Source of the DNA: Neobacillus paridis
Lineage (GTDB): Bacteria > Bacillota > Bacilli > Bacillales > Cytobacillaceae
Length of the DNA stretch: 64,000 nt
Reading direction: 5' to 3'
Assembly (NCBI RefSeq): GCF_016765675.1
Contig: NZ_JAESWB010000362.1
Coordinates: forward strand, 113,152 to 177,151
Below, in pieces: positions 8,935 through 18,153 of this stretch. A program made the position numbers and the translations under genes. The notes under the pieces are model-generated. The model saw nothing but the letters and a program-made list of their open reading frames with translations, was not told the origin of the DNA and made no database searches. The stretch's first letter is position 1; every line of letters begins with the position of its first letter.

Positions 8935-9000
8935 GTTACAGCAGAGACTTTCAAAAAAATGGCAACGGTATAGGGAAGCGACAAACAGCGTCCCCGAAAT

Positions 9001-9075
9001 GAAAACTTGCCAACTGGCAAGTCCTTAAGGACGGTTCATGAGGCGGAGTTGAATTAGGCAACATAGGAAAATGCC
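9001..9075 (+). repeat. Dispersed hairpin element, copy 1 (short)
   Basis: Begins GAAAACTTGCC and contains the hairpin cttGCC-aact-GGCaag, the 12-bp palindrome GTCCTTAAGGAC and then TTCATGAGGCGGAGTTGAAT. It is related to copies at 22180, 35471 and 45151, but its right half is degraded. Confidence 0.8.
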
Positions 9076-9179
9076 CACGAGCTCAAATTTACGGAATATC
9101 TGAAAGGTAATCCTGTCACAACAGTGGGCCGCGTTTTAGAAGCAAATTGTCGACCCTGCGCGGACAAATGTCCACGAGC

Positions 9180-9192
9180 GGTGCCTGACACC
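9180..9192. repeat. GGTGCCTGACACC short palindrome
   Basis: GGTG-CCTGA-CACC, directly preceded by a GGACA/TGTCC inverted repeat. The same 13-mer occurs at 63575-63587, inside a terminator. It lies 21 bp before the hydrolase start codon. Confidence 0.6.
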
Positions 9193-9213
9193 ATATTCCA
9201 AAAGGAGGAAACT

Positions 9214-10386
9214 ATGAAGACGCTGTTAGCGGAATTGAAGCCGAGGCTTTGTGAGATATTTGATCATTTACATCAGCATCCGGAGGTAAGTTGGCAGGAG
9301 ACTGAGACGACGGCTTATCTTTCCAAGCTGCTCGAGGCGGAGGGATTTCAGGTACGAACCTTTTGCGATTGTACCGGGCTTGTCGTGGAATATGGCGACG
9401 GGCCTTACACCGTTGGACTTCGGAGCGATATCGACTCTCTCTGGCAAGAGGTCGGCGGAACGTTTCAAGCTAATCACTCCTGCGGTCATGATGCTCATAT
9501 GACAATGACCCTGGGCGTTCTTTTGCTTTTGAAAAAACTAAACTATCAACCTAGCGGCAAACTGAAATTTATCTTCCAGCCAGCCGAAGAAAAAGGAACC
9601 GGAGCCCTTAAAATGGTAGAAAAAGGCGTCATTGATGACCTCGACTTTTTATATGGCGTCCATCTGCGCCCCATTCAAGAGCTCCAAGCCGGAGAGGCGG
9701 CTCCTGCGATTCTGCATGGTGCGGCAAAATTTATCGCCGGTGAAATTATCGGTGAGGATGCCCACGGGGCTCGGCCACATTTAGGAAAAAATGCGATCGA
9801 AATTGGCGCCTCGCTTGTTCAGGAGCTAAGCAAAATTCATCTCGACCCGATGATTCCTTATTCGGTGAAAATGACCAAGTTCCATGCGGGCGGAGAAAGC
9901 AGCAACCTGATCCCCGGACATGCCTCGTTCCATCTTGACCTTAGGGCCCAGACGAACGATGCGATGGAATTTATCACAAAAAAAGTGATAACTATCACAA
10001 AAGCACTTGCTGAAATGTACGAGGTGGAAATTCCCTTGGAGACGAAAGCAGAAGTGGTCGGAGCGACCGTTCATCCTAAGGCACGAGAACTGATGGCTAA
10101 AGCGATAACCGATACACTTGGGGCAGAGCATCTCGTGGAACCCGCACCAACCAGCGGCGGTGAGGATTTTCACTTTTACACGTTGAAACGACCACAGCTA
10201 AAAGCGACGATGTTAGGCCTTGGCTGTGATCTCAAGCCGGGATTACACCATCCCGATATGACTTTCAACCGCGACGCCATCTTTGATGGAATTGAAATTT
10301 TAACGAAAACCATCCTAAATACCTTTGAGTTTCTTGAGGGAGGAACGCAGCATGACGGAAGCAATCGGAAGGCCAATCCAAGCTGA
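9214..10386 (+). CDS. M20-family N-acyl-L-amino acid amidohydrolase
   Basis: Metal-dependent hydrolase that releases an amino acid from an N-acyl amino acid, 390 residues. The start ATG at 9214 has AAAAGGAGGA in front; an upstream in-frame extension covers repeat DNA and is not coding. M20D signatures are visible: SCGHDAHM (about residues 90-97, metal ligands His and Asp), PAEEKGTGA (about 127-135, catalytic Glu pair), a lid region with His (GEDAHGARPH) and the C-terminal GGEDFHFY. It is the first gene of a tight three-gene operon with a GNAT acyltransferase and an enolase-superfamily racemase. That set matches the pathway described in Geobacillus kaustophilus, in which D-amino acids are N-succinylated, racemised and then hydrolysed to L-amino acids. 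On this reading the enzyme is the L-specific desuccinylase. It could also be a general aminoacylase. Confidence 0.85.
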   Translation: MKTLLAELKPRLCEIFDHLHQHPEVSWQETETTAYLSKLLEAEGFQVRTFCDCTGLVVEYGDGPYTVGLRSDIDSLWQEVGGTFQANHSCGHDAHMTMTLGVLLLLKKLNYQPSGKLKFIFQPAEEKGTGALKMVEKGVIDDLDFLYGVHLRPIQELQAGEAAPAILHGAAKFIAGEIIGEDAHGARPHLGKNAIEIGASLVQELSKIHLDPMIPYSVKMTKFHAGGESSNLIPGHASFHLDLRAQTNDAMEFITKKVITITKALAEMYEVEIPLETKAEVVGATVHPKARELMAKAITDTLGAEHLVEPAPTSGGEDFHFYTLKRPQLKATMLGLGCDLKPGLHHPDMTFNRDAIFDGIEILTKTILNTFEFLEGGTQHDGSNRKANPS

Positions 10387-11368
10387 CTCTAGGCCTAGAC
10401 TGACGGAACACCATATGCAAGCTCCAACGGAAGAGCCAACACCACCCATATTTAAACCTGAACGGGAGGAATTCAACATGCCGGAAGCATCAGAGGGCCC
10501 AACAGCAGTTGAGCCAAAACTGGAGAAAAATAACCTACAGGAAGCAATCGAAGTACGACAACTTGTTACGATTAGCGAGCTGGAACGGGTACAACAGCTC
10601 GAAAAAGCGATTTGGAACATGAAACCGATCCCGATTCACCACACACTGACTGCGGTGAAAAACGGTGGCATTATGATTGGTGCCTTTCATGGAGAAAACA
10701 TGGTCGGCTTCAGCTACGGGTTTGCCGGTTTTCACAACGGCCAATCCTATCTTTGCTCCCATATGCTGGGAATTCTCGAAGACTTTCGCAGCCATGGCAT
10801 TGGCGCAATGTTAAAAGAAGCGCAAAGACAGGCCGCAATTGAAAAAGGATATAAGATGGTCACCTGGACTTATGATCCGCTTGAAAGCGCAAATGCCTTT
10901 TTAAATTTGACAAAATTAAAAGCAATTTGCAGCACTTATATTGAAAACTGTTATGGCGACATGGAAGACCCGCTTAACCGGGGACTCGCCTCCGACCGTT
11001 TTCAGGTGGAATGGTGGATTCAAAGCCCACACATCAATGAAAATGATACGGATGATTGGACCGCTTACAAACGTATTCCGTACGAGTTGACTGTAGATGG
11101 AGAGCCCATACCGCTCGAAGTGGATGCTTCATTTTTTAACGACCAAGAAGCGGTGCTCGTTCCAATCCCAAGGCATTTTCAGCAGCTCAAAAAAGAGCAC
11201 TTTGAGCTGGCATTGGATTGGCGCATAAAAACAAGGCATATTTTTCAAGCGCTGTTTACCCAAGGGTTTGCTGCAATGAAACTCATAAAAATGAATGATG
11301 AACCAGTCCATTATTATGTCTTGAAAAGACGCACTACACTTCGATTAGAAAGTGAGGATACAAAATGA
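10352..11368 (+). CDS. GNAT-family N-acyltransferase with repeated N-terminus (predicted D-amino acid N-succinyltransferase)
   Basis: Acetyltransferase-fold enzyme. The acyl-CoA loop region is near [19 protein letters not shown] (Q/RxxGxG/A pattern), about 140 residues from the ATG at 10352. In the described D- to L-amino acid pathway of Geobacillus, the GNAT partner transfers succinate from succinyl-CoA to D-amino acids; the context supports this here but does not prove it. The N-terminus is odd: about 62 residues of three imperfect 19-21-residue units, each beginning with Met, before the conserved fold. ATG 10352 follows GGGAGGA and overlaps the hydrolase gene by 35 nt. ATG 10478 also follows GGGAGGA and would give 296 residues, probably closer to the family norm. 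The stop overlaps the next start (ATGA). Confidence 0.75.
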   Translation: MTEAIGRPIQADSRPRLTEHHMQAPTEEPTPPIFKPEREEFNMPEASEGPTAVEPKLEKNNLQEAIEVRQLVTISELERVQQLEKAIWNMKPIPIHHTLTAVKNGGIMIGAFHGENMVGFSYGFAGFHNGQSYLCSHMLGILEDFRSHGIGAMLKEAQRQAAIEKGYKMVTWTYDPLESANAFLNLTKLKAICSTYIENCYGDMEDPLNRGLASDRFQVEWWIQSPHINENDTDDWTAYKRIPYELTVDGEPIPLEVDASFFNDQEAVLVPIPRHFQQLKKEHFELALDWRIKTRHIFQALFTQGFAAMKLIKMNDEPVHYYVLKRRTTLRLESEDTK

Positions 11369-12471
11369 ACATCAAAAATGTCACACTGCGCCACTTAAAA
11401 ATGAAGCTGAAATTTCCGTTTACCACAAGCTTCGGCACTTTCCTTGATAAGGAATTTATCCTTGTGGAAGTGAAGGATGAAAACGGCAGGTCCGGCTGGG
11501 GCGAATCCGTCGCCTTTATGTCACCGCTTTATAACGAAGAAACATTAAAGACAAACTGGCACATCCTTGAGGATTTCCTCATTCCACTCGTGCTGGATAA
11601 GGAAATCACCCATCCGGATGAGGTTTCCGCTTTATTTGAACCGATTCGTAAAAACAATATGGCCAAGGCTTCGATTGAAGGCGCCATTTGGGACCTGTAC
11701 GCCAAGCGCGAGAATCTTCCGCTGGCAACCGCTCTTGGCGGTGAGAAAAAAGAAATCGAAGTCGGAATCAGCATTGGGATTCAAAAAACAGTCGATGAAC
11801 TGCTAACAATTATCGACCAATCTGTGACACAAGGGTATCGCCGGATTAAAGTAAAAATCAAGCCGGGCTGGGATGTTGACGTCATCCGCGAAATTCGCAA
11901 ATCATTTCCGACGATTCAATTGATGGCCGATGCCAATTCTGCCTATCGCCTTCATAATATTGATCTGTTAAAACAGCTGGATGAGTTCGATTTAATGATG
12001 ATTGAGCAGCCGCTCGCCTCCGATGACATCGTTGATCACGCCGTTGTGCAAAAACAGCTGGCCACACCGATTTGCCTTGATGAAAGCATCCATTCGGTAG
12101 AAGACGCGCGGAAGGCTATCAGTCTTGGAAGCTGCAAAATTATTAATATTAAAATCGGCCGGGTTGGTGGCTTAACGGAGTCCAAACGAATCCATGACCT
12201 CTGCATGGAACGCGGGCTCCCGGTATGGTGCGGCGGCATGTTGGAGGCGGGTGTCGGAAGAGCCCATAATATTGCTTTAACGACTCTGGCTAACTTCACA
12301 ATGCCGGGAGATACCGCAGCTTCCTCACGCTATTGGGAAAAGGATATCATCGAACCGGAGGTAACCGTCCATGACGGCCTGATCACCGTCCCAACAGCAC
12401 CGGGAATTGGCTACAGCGTTGATTTAAATACGATTGACCGCTTTACCGTTCGCGAGCAGACTTTTTCTTAA
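11365..12471 (+). CDS. N-acylamino acid racemase / o-succinylbenzoate synthase family (enolase superfamily)
   Basis: Enolase-superfamily barrel enzyme of the MenC/NSAR group, 368 residues. Catalytic features are all present: the KxK motif in [11 protein letters not shown] (Lys about 161 and 163), the metal ligands Asp in LMADANSAY, Glu in MIEQPL and Asp in CLDESIH, and the second catalytic Lys in [14 protein letters not shown] members interconvert N-succinyl-D- and L-amino acids and often keep OSB synthase side activity. Here no menaquinone gene is nearby, while an N-acyl hydrolase and an acyltransferase are co-transcribed. I therefore read it as the racemase step of D- to L-amino acid conversion. 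It overlaps the preceding gene by 4 nt. A dual role in menaquinone synthesis cannot be excluded if no other menC exists in the genome. Confidence 0.87.
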   Translation: MNIKNVTLRHLKMKLKFPFTTSFGTFLDKEFILVEVKDENGRSGWGESVAFMSPLYNEETLKTNWHILEDFLIPLVLDKEITHPDEVSALFEPIRKNNMAKASIEGAIWDLYAKRENLPLATALGGEKKEIEVGISIGIQKTVDELLTIIDQSVTQGYRRIKVKIKPGWDVDVIREIRKSFPTIQLMADANSAYRLHNIDLLKQLDEFDLMMIEQPLASDDIVDHAVVQKQLATPICLDESIHSVEDARKAISLGSCKIINIKIGRVGGLTESKRIHDLCMERGLPVWCGGMLEAGVGRAHNIALTTLANFTMPGDTAASSRYWEKDIIEPEVTVHDGLITVPTAPGIGYSVDLNTIDRFTVREQTFS

Positions 12472-12503
12472 AAAATCACTGTATATGGCGGATTAGCGCT
12501 ATT

Positions 12504-12608
12504 TATTAGCAGTTTTAAACCGTTTATTAGCGATTTTGAACGATATATTAGCGAATTCAAGCGATATATTAGCGATTCTGAAGCTTTTATTAGCGATTTT
12601 CATTTTTT
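12504..12608. repeat. Five tandem TATTAGCGA repeats, exact 21-nt period
   Basis: TATTAGC starts at 12504, 12525, 12546, 12567 and 12588, always 21 bp apart. The core TATTAGCGA is conserved and the remaining 12 nt vary. The same family recurs at 47153-47257. It lies between the racemase stop and the YkvI-like gene. A small GAGAGG/CCTCTC hairpin follows at about 12614-12632. Confidence 0.9.
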
Positions 12609-12689
12609 CCGTAAGAGAGGTCTTCCCCTCTCACGTCATAAATTGTCCCAATATTTAAATAATTCTATGAATAGGTTGGAGGTTTTATC

Positions 12690-13769
12690 ATGAGGAAAAG
12701 CTTACAAATTGCCGGGGCTTATGTCGGCATTATCGTCGGGGCCGGTTTTGCATCCGGTCAGGAAATTTTACAATTTTTCACCAGCTTTGGTTTACTGGGA
12801 ATCATTGGTGGTGTGATTGCAACCTTTTTCTTTGCCTTCTTAGGCATGCAATTAACACAGCTTGGATCAAAACTGCAAACCGATTCTCATAAAGCGGTCA
12901 TTTATCATATTTGCGGCCGTTATTTGGGAGTGGTTGTGGATATCATTATTACTTTCTTCTTATTCGGCGTGACGGTTGTCATGATGGCTGGAAGCGGCTC
13001 GATTTTTGAACAGCAATTTGGGTTGCCAGCAATGGTCGGAAATGTCGTTATGGCGGTCCTCACCATTTTAACCGTTTGCCTAAATGTTCAAAAATTACTG
13101 TCCGTCATCAGTTGGATTACACCATATTTAATGGTGCTGGTCCTCATTATTACTGGCTATTCCTTATTAACGATGGATCAAAGCTTTACTGCACTTGAAG
13201 CCGTTGCCAAAAAACAACCGGCAGCAGCATCAAACTGGCTGCTCGGCGGACTTCTTTATGTTTCTTATAATATAGCCGCGGGAGCAGCGATGCTTGCGGT
13301 AATGGGTGGAACAACAAAAGATGCAAAGGTCGCTGGTCGTGGCGGAATTTTAGGCGGTCTTGGACTTGGACTGTTAATTTTACTCATTAACATTGGCATG
13401 TTTGCCAAACTAGATACGTTACAAGGAGTAGACATGCCGACATTACTTCTTGCTAACCAGCTTCATCCTGTGCTTGGAGCACTAATGTCGATTGCCTTGC
13501 TCGGAATGATTTATAATACAGCAGTTGGCATGCTTTACGCCTTTGCCGCCCGCATCGTAAAGCCGGGCAATTCCAAATTTAAACCGGCCGTTGTCGGGTT
13601 TGGCATCCTAGCCTTCGCTTCCAGCTTTATCGGCTTTATCAAGCTGGTCGGAACTGTTTATCCTGTCATGGGGTACCTCGGCTTTACCATTATGGCTGCG
13701 ATTATCGTGTCCTGGGCTCGTTCACGGAAAGAAAAGGAAGAAAAGCAAGAGGGGGAAATCGCAGTTTAG
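12690..13769 (+). CDS. YkvI-like membrane carrier (APC-type)
   Basis: Integral membrane protein of 359 residues with about ten hydrophobic helices. It begins with the motif GAYVGIIVGAGFASGQEI (residues 9-26), which resembles the unwound helix 1 of amino acid/branched-chain carriers of the APC/LIVCS fold. The family is known in Bacillus as YkvI and has no firm substrate. The highly charged C-terminus (RSRKEKEEKQEGE) is cytoplasmic. The start ATG at 12690 lies 8 nt behind GGAGG. It stands 218 bp downstream of the D- to L-amino acid operon on the same strand, with no clear terminator between them, so import of D-amino acids or export of products is a reasonable but unproven role. Confidence 0.75.
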   Translation: MRKSLQIAGAYVGIIVGAGFASGQEILQFFTSFGLLGIIGGVIATFFFAFLGMQLTQLGSKLQTDSHKAVIYHICGRYLGVVVDIIITFFLFGVTVVMMAGSGSIFEQQFGLPAMVGNVVMAVLTILTVCLNVQKLLSVISWITPYLMVLVLIITGYSLLTMDQSFTALEAVAKKQPAAASNWLLGGLLYVSYNIAAGAAMLAVMGGTTKDAKVAGRGGILGGLGLGLLILLINIGMFAKLDTLQGVDMPTLLLANQLHPVLGALMSIALLGMIYNTAVGMLYAFAARIVKPGNSKFKPAVVGFGILAFASSFIGFIKLVGTVYPVMGYLGFTIMAAIIVSWARSRKEKEEKQEGEIAV

Positions 13770-13823
13770 TGTAGGAAGTTCTCGGTCAAAACCGATGAAA
13801 TGGATATCTACGTGAAAAAAAAT

Positions 13824-13874
13824 AAAAAACTCCTCAAGAACGCGGGCACACCGCTGTTTTTGGGGAGTTTTTTG
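13824..13874. terminator. Rho-independent terminator after the YkvI-like gene
   Basis: AAAACTCCTCAAGAACG pairs imperfectly with the downstream CTGTTTTTGGGGAGTTTT; a T-run follows on the plus strand and an A-run precedes it, so it may act in both directions. A similar hairpin lies at 28098-28142. Confidence 0.85.
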
Positions 13875-13987
13875 TTATAAGCTGTCAAACTCTGTGGATT
13901 TTTCTTTTATTTAAAGACAAGGAAATCTGAATTCTTACAAACTTGCAGCGGGTTTTGCACAGCAACCATTTTGTTCTACAAACTAAA

Positions 13988-14020
13988 AAGGAACTGCTCC
14001 ATTTTTTGAAACAGCCCCTT
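13988..14020 (-). terminator. Terminator of the RidA/KDPG-aldolase operon
   Basis: On the minus strand AAGGGGCTG, a loop and CAGTTCCTT are followed by TTT. A near-identical orphan copy lies at 30526-30558. It is 96 bp beyond the RidA-family stop codon. The rest of the 346-bp gap holds no gene. Confidence 0.65.
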
Positions 14021-14115
14021 AGTAATTGAACCGTGGTATGTTTTAAGTGATACCTTTGGTCTTCAATAAACAAAAAAGAGTTTCCAGTACGGGTTAGAGT
14101 AGAAATAGAAGCTGA

Positions 14116-14577
14116 TTAGTCTTCTATTTCTACAATAATTTCGACTTCTACCGGAGTATTAAATGGAAGTTCGTTTGCCCCAATAGCTGATCTGGCATGC
14201 TTTCCCTTTTCACCGAAAACTTCCAAGAACAAGTCGGATGCACCATTCATGACATATGGCTGGTCTTTAAATTCATCATGACTTTGTACAAACCCCAATA
14301 CTTTTACAACTTTCTTTATTTTATCCAGGCTGCCTAGGTGCCATTTAAGGACCGACAAACAATTAATGGCACACTGCCGAGCTGCTTGCTTTCCTTCCTC
14401 AATTGTTAACTCTCTGCCTAACTTCCCCTCAAGAATCAGTTCTCCATTAACACGACAATCCTGTCCAGAGGTGTAAACTAAATTTCCCACCTGTGTTACC
14501 GGCGTATAGGAGAATTTTGGTGTTTTAACTTCTTCTAGCTTAATACCTAAATCTTCTAATCTATTTTCAATTGACAT
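14116..14577 (-). CDS. RidA/YjgF-family protein (153-residue subtype)
   Basis: Member of the Rid family, in which the best-known proteins hydrolyse reactive enamine/imine intermediates released by PLP enzymes. The length of 153 residues and the N-terminal extension (RLEDLGIKLEEVKTP) fit the UK114-like subgroup rather than archetypal RidA (about 125-130). Recognisable core elements are VGNLVYTSGQ, the ARQCAINCL helix and a C-terminal ARSAIGANELPFNTPVEVEIIVE, where the Arg-Ser-Ala segment corresponds to the substrate arginine region (archetype: R-x-x-V-x-V-x-x-LP). It is the last gene of the KDG cluster, which also encodes a PLP-dependent lyase. An enamine-clearing role beside that lyase is therefore an attractive inference. 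The start has AAGGAGAG in front. Confidence 0.85.
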   Translation of the reverse strand: MSIENRLEDLGIKLEEVKTPKFSYTPVTQVGNLVYTSGQDCRVNGELILEGKLGRELTIEEGKQAARQCAINCLSVLKWHLGSLDKIKKVVKVLGFVQSHDEFKDQPYVMNGASDLFLEVFGEKGKHARSAIGANELPFNTPVEVEIIVEIED

Positions 14578-14711
14578 TTTTATCTCTCCTTTTGTAATAC
14601 TCTGGTTGATTGCTTTCTAGTATTAAAATATGTTAAGAAAGCTTTGTAACATTAATTGATGTATAAAGGACTAGTTAAATTTCGACAAATTTAATCACGA
14701 CATGTGCCTTT

Positions 14712-15350
14712 TCAGTTATTTTTACAGTCATTCACTAGTTTTACTAACCTTGAGGCTTTTTCAATTAATAGCGCTAAATCTCTATCATCAGAAACTTTTT
14801 TTCCAATTAAAGAACTACCCAGACCAACAGCAGTAACCCCTGATTTGATAAAGTCCTGAATATTGTTCTCGTTTATTCCCCCTGTTGCTATTAAAGGAAT
14901 GTAAGAGAGCGGGCCGGATAAGTCTTTAAAATAATTTGCCCCCATAGAACTAGCTGGAAATACCTTAACCATATCAGCACCATTTTCATATGCTGTTAAG
15001 ATTTCCGTTGGAGTTAAACATCCCGGTATACTTAATACCCCATATCTTTTTGTCATTTCAATCGTTTTGATATTCAACGTAGGAGATATGATGAATTTAG
15101 CCCCGTGATGAATAGCCATTCTAGCTGATTCGGGATCCAGAACTGTTCCGGCTCCTATCAACATATTATCTCCTTCCTCTAAAGATAATTGTTTTATAAC
15201 CTCAAGAGCGTTAGGTGAATCAAGAGTTATTTCAATCACTCGTATACCACCCTTTTTAAGTGATTGAGCAATTGAACTTACATTCTTGGGGTCAACTCCC
15301 CTCATAATTGCGATAATATTCTCCCCATCCAATTGCTGATGATAAGACAT
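14712..15350 (-). CDS. kdgA: 2-keto-3-deoxy-6-phosphogluconate (KDPG) aldolase
   Basis: Class I aldolase that splits KDPG into pyruvate and glyceraldehyde-3-phosphate, 212 residues as in the Eda/KdgA family. The expected active-site residues are visible: Arg17 (IMRG), Glu40 (IEITL), and the Schiff-base lysine Lys129 in VKVFPAS. The phosphate-binding end GAGTV (66-70) and the later IATGGI are also present. It receives the product of the KDG kinase encoded at 19325-20275. The two genes lie in one minus-strand cluster, separated by an MFS carrier, an M20 deacylase and a PLP lyase. The start is supported by GGGAAGGA. Its usual partners for uronate breakdown (uronate isomerase, mannonate dehydratase) are absent from this window. 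Confidence 0.93.
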   Translation of the reverse strand: MSYHQQLDGENIIAIMRGVDPKNVSSIAQSLKKGGIRVIEITLDSPNALEVIKQLSLEEGDNMLIGAGTVLDPESARMAIHHGAKFIISPTLNIKTIEMTKRYGVLSIPGCLTPTEILTAYENGADMVKVFPASSMGANYFKDLSGPLSYIPLIATGGINENNIQDFIKSGVTAVGLGSSLIGKKVSDDRDLALLIEKASRLVKLVNDCKNN

Positions 15351-15497
15351 TTCCTTCCCTCACTTACTATTTGAAGATATAAAATTCATGTTACCCCATT
15401 ATAATTAAACTTTTTCGCCAATTTGATCGGAACATGGATAAACCTTCCTATAAAGTATCCTGCTGTTCCTTTTCTTGTACATATTAGTATTAAATCG

Positions 15498-16808
15498 CTA
15501 TTCTGTAACAGTTCCATTACCGACTTTTCCAAAAAAGGCCAAACTAAGAGCACCAATCGCCAGGATGATCGCTCCCACGACGAATCCAGATCCCCATGAA
15601 CCTGTGCTTTGTACAACAGCCCCAGTGACGATAGGTGCAACAATACCAGCTAAATTGGCAAGTGCGTTCACGAATCCACCAATTCCTCCTAAATGTGACA
15701 GTGGGAAGGTTTCGGCGATAATTGCCCAATATTGAGCACCCGTTAAATAAAGGAGAAAGACTGCAAATGCCATTAAAGTGACAGCACCAGTGGTAGAAGT
15801 TACCATTGTACTAGGAATAAAGGCTGCCGCAACTCCAAGTAAACAAATAACTGTCAGCCATTTACGGGAAGCAGTAGTTTTTCCGGTTTTCTTCCCAATC
15901 CAATCCGTAACAATCCCGCCACTTGCTAACCCGATCGTACCTGCAATCCATGGAATGGAGCCACTTATAGCAAGATCATGAATATTAATATGGTGAGCGT
16001 TTACAAGATAGGTAGGAAACCAACTCAGGAATGTGTTCAGAGCCCAAGAATAGCTGAAAAATGAAAAAGCAATAATCCATACTAATGGTTTTTTCAGACA
16101 TTGGCCTAGTGTTGCCTTTGGACCATTATCGACGGATGTTTCTTTCTCGCGACCCTCATTGATAACTGCTAATTCCATCGCAGAAATCCAAGGATGTTGT
16201 TCAGGTTTATCTCTCATAATGACAAACCAGCCGATAGCGAATAAAACTCCAATGACTCCAAGAAAAATAAATGGGATTTTCCAGTTCCCGGTTAATAGCA
16301 TAAGCCATACAAATACCGGAGTCCCAATGGCCCCACCTAATGGGGTAGTGGCCTGAGAAATACCCAACGCAGATCCCAATTGCCGTTTTGGAAACCAGTT
16401 TCCGATCGTTTTTGCCGTAACAGCTGCCTGAGGACCTTCACCAAAACCAAAGAATATTCGAATGATAACAAAGCTGATAAAATTAAATCCCACTGTGGTC
16501 ATCGCTGTAAAAACGGACCACCAAATGGCGGCAATGCCCATAACTTTCCGCGGGCCATATTTATCGGATGCCCAGCCACCCAAAAAGCAAAATGGTACAT
16601 AGCCAAATGAAAAAGCACTAATAATTAATCCCCAAGTTTCCGGTGAAAAATGAAAATCTTTCATAATAAATGGTGCTGCAACACCGATTGCTGCCCTATC
16701 TCCGTAATTCAGTAGTAATAAAAGACCGTTCATTGATAAAATGAGCCAACGAAGATTTGAAAACCTTTTGGTAGTGCCGGTTTTACGAGCAAGATTATAA
16801 GCTTCCAT
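15498..16808 (-). CDS. MFS sugar-acid transporter (anion:cation symporter/hexuronate type)
   Basis: Major facilitator carrier of 436 residues resembling the ACS family, which imports organic anions such as hexuronates, glucarate, galactonate or phthalate. Visible signs are the conserved RAAIGVAAPFI in the first helix, GGWASDKYGPRKVM as the loop 2-3 signature (about residues 77-90), and FGEGPQAAVTAKTIGNWFPK in helix 4-5, a hallmark block of the ACS group. It lies between the KDPG aldolase and the M20 deacylase genes in the KDG cluster and is most likely its uptake system. A negatively charged sugar acid or N-acyl amino sugar acid is the expected substrate; the exact one cannot be read. The N-terminal 20 residues are basic and cytoplasmic. 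Confidence 0.87.
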   Translation of the reverse strand: MEAYNLARKTGTTKRFSNLRWLILSMNGLLLLLNYGDRAAIGVAAPFIMKDFHFSPETWGLIISAFSFGYVPFCFLGGWASDKYGPRKVMGIAAIWWSVFTAMTTVGFNFISFVIIRIFFGFGEGPQAAVTAKTIGNWFPKRQLGSALGISQATTPLGGAIGTPVFVWLMLLTGNWKIPFIFLGVIGVLFAIGWFVIMRDKPEQHPWISAMELAVINEGREKETSVDNGPKATLGQCLKKPLVWIIAFSFFSYSWALNTFLSWFPTYLVNAHHINIHDLAISGSIPWIAGTIGLASGGIVTDWIGKKTGKTTASRKWLTVICLLGVAAAFIPSTMVTSTTGAVTLMAFAVFLLYLTGAQYWAIIAETFPLSHLGGIGGFVNALANLAGIVAPIVTGAVVQSTGSWGSGFVVGAIILAIGALSLAFFGKVGNGTVTE

Positions 16809-16949
16809 GATTTCATCCCTTTCTTCATCTCTTTAAAAAGTCCCAATCGTCAAACTCTTTCCTATTGATTAATTACCAAACCAAATGGAAAGCATACTGC
16901 CACTATGACTTTACTTCCACAATATTTGTTCCAATATTAGCGACCTTGT

Positions 16950-18128
16950 TTAATTCTTTAGTAAATGCATTACTAGATCAATATAAATACGGGATGCTTT
17001 TACAATTTGTTTAATTTCTACAAATTCATCCGTAATATGAGCCTGTTTAAGTGAGCCAGGACCACATATAACCGTTGGTATCCCCTTATCTACAGATAAA
17101 AATGGTGCTTCACAAGTCGCTTCAAAAATCTTTACCTCAGGATCTTTTTCCTGTATCGAACGGCTCACCTCTAAAAGTCCATGAACCAAAGAATGGTCTT
17201 GAGGAATATACGATGCGGGGATAAACAAGTAATCTATCAATTCATAGTCAAAACCATTATCCTTGGCAGTCTTTCCGATAACTTCGTTCAGTTCCTCTAA
17301 AACCGATTCACGGGTATCCCCCGGAATGACACGTCTATCAATCTCAATTTCACAATACCCCGGTACGATATTTGCGGCCGTCCCTCCTTTAATCTGCGTC
17401 ACTGTTAAAGAGCCCGGTCCAAGGAGCGGGTGAACCCTCTTTTTCACTTCCCTTCCTGTTTGTTCCAGGGATGAAATTAGTTTTGCCATTTTACAAATAG
17501 CGTTATCCGGCTCTTTAACGGCTGCAGCATGTCCGGGAACACCTTGTGTAACCAAGCGATAGCGTCCCACTCCCTTATGGGCAATGCATATGTCCAATTC
17601 CGTAGGCTCGCTAATAATTGCATAATCGGCCGATATGTCTTCTTTTAGAAATTGCTTCATCCCAATATTAACTCGCTCTTCATCCACATTGAAAAAAAGG
17701 ATTAACTCACCGCTAAAAGGGTTACCCATTCTTTTGAGCATCATAGCTGCATAAATCATGGCCGCTACGCCAGATTTCATATCTGCTGCGCCACGACCAT
17801 AGAGTTTTCCGTCTTGAATGATCGCTGCAAAAGGATCCATACTCCACCCTTCTCCGGCCGGGACCACATCTAAATGGCCATTATAAAGCAATGTTGGACC
17901 GGTAGGATTACTACCCTTGATTCTGGCAATCACATTTGGCCTTCCAGGAGCTGCCCAGGAGAGTTCCGCCTCTATCCCTTCCCTAACAAGTAAGTTATAA
18001 ACAAACCGTGCAGCTTCCTCCTCTGTTTCCAAAGGATTTTCACTCTTCTGCCGAATTAAACCACTTACTATTTGAATTAGTTCCTCAGAATCAAAATAGG
18101 TTTGTACATCCGCTAATTGGGTTGTCAT
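16950..18128 (-). CDS. M20 peptidase-family deacylase (ArgE/DapE type)
   Basis: Dinuclear zinc hydrolase of 392 residues from the ATG at 18128, which follows AAGGAG; the frame is open 16 codons further up, into the end of the preceding gene. All metal and catalytic positions are visible: LYNGHLDVVPAG (His, Asp), GRGAADMKSG (bridging Asp), NVDEERVNIG (catalytic Glu pair), SEPTELD and the C-terminal AHITDEF (His). Relatives remove acetyl or succinyl groups from N-acylated amino acids. In this KDG cluster, with a PLP lyase encoded immediately upstream, the natural guess is removal of an N-acyl group from an amino sugar acid before deamination. That is inference: the family is broad and a dipeptidase-like or N-acyl-D-amino acid substrate is also possible. 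Confidence 0.85.
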   Translation of the reverse strand: MTTQLADVQTYFDSEELIQIVSGLIRQKSENPLETEEEAARFVYNLLVREGIEAELSWAAPGRPNVIARIKGSNPTGPTLLYNGHLDVVPAGEGWSMDPFAAIIQDGKLYGRGAADMKSGVAAMIYAAMMLKRMGNPFSGELILFFNVDEERVNIGMKQFLKEDISADYAIISEPTELDICIAHKGVGRYRLVTQGVPGHAAAVKEPDNAICKMAKLISSLEQTGREVKKRVHPLLGPGSLTVTQIKGGTAANIVPGYCEIEIDRRVIPGDTRESVLEELNEVIGKTAKDNGFDYELIDYLFIPASYIPQDHSLVHGLLEVSRSIQEKDPEVKIFEATCEAPFLSVDKGIPTVICGPGSLKQAHITDEFVEIKQIVKASRIYIDLVMHLLKN

Positions 18129-18153
18129 TTTACTCTTCACTCCTTCCGGGATA

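Noticed and set aside
11365..12471. MenC as a menaquinone-pathway gene
   Set aside because: Family motifs are shared, but there is no men gene nearby and two N-acyl amino acid enzymes are co-encoded; the racemase role fits better.
13885..14073. 62-codon minus-strand frame between terminators
   Set aside because: It overlaps the RidA-side terminator, has no ribosome site and no recognisable family.
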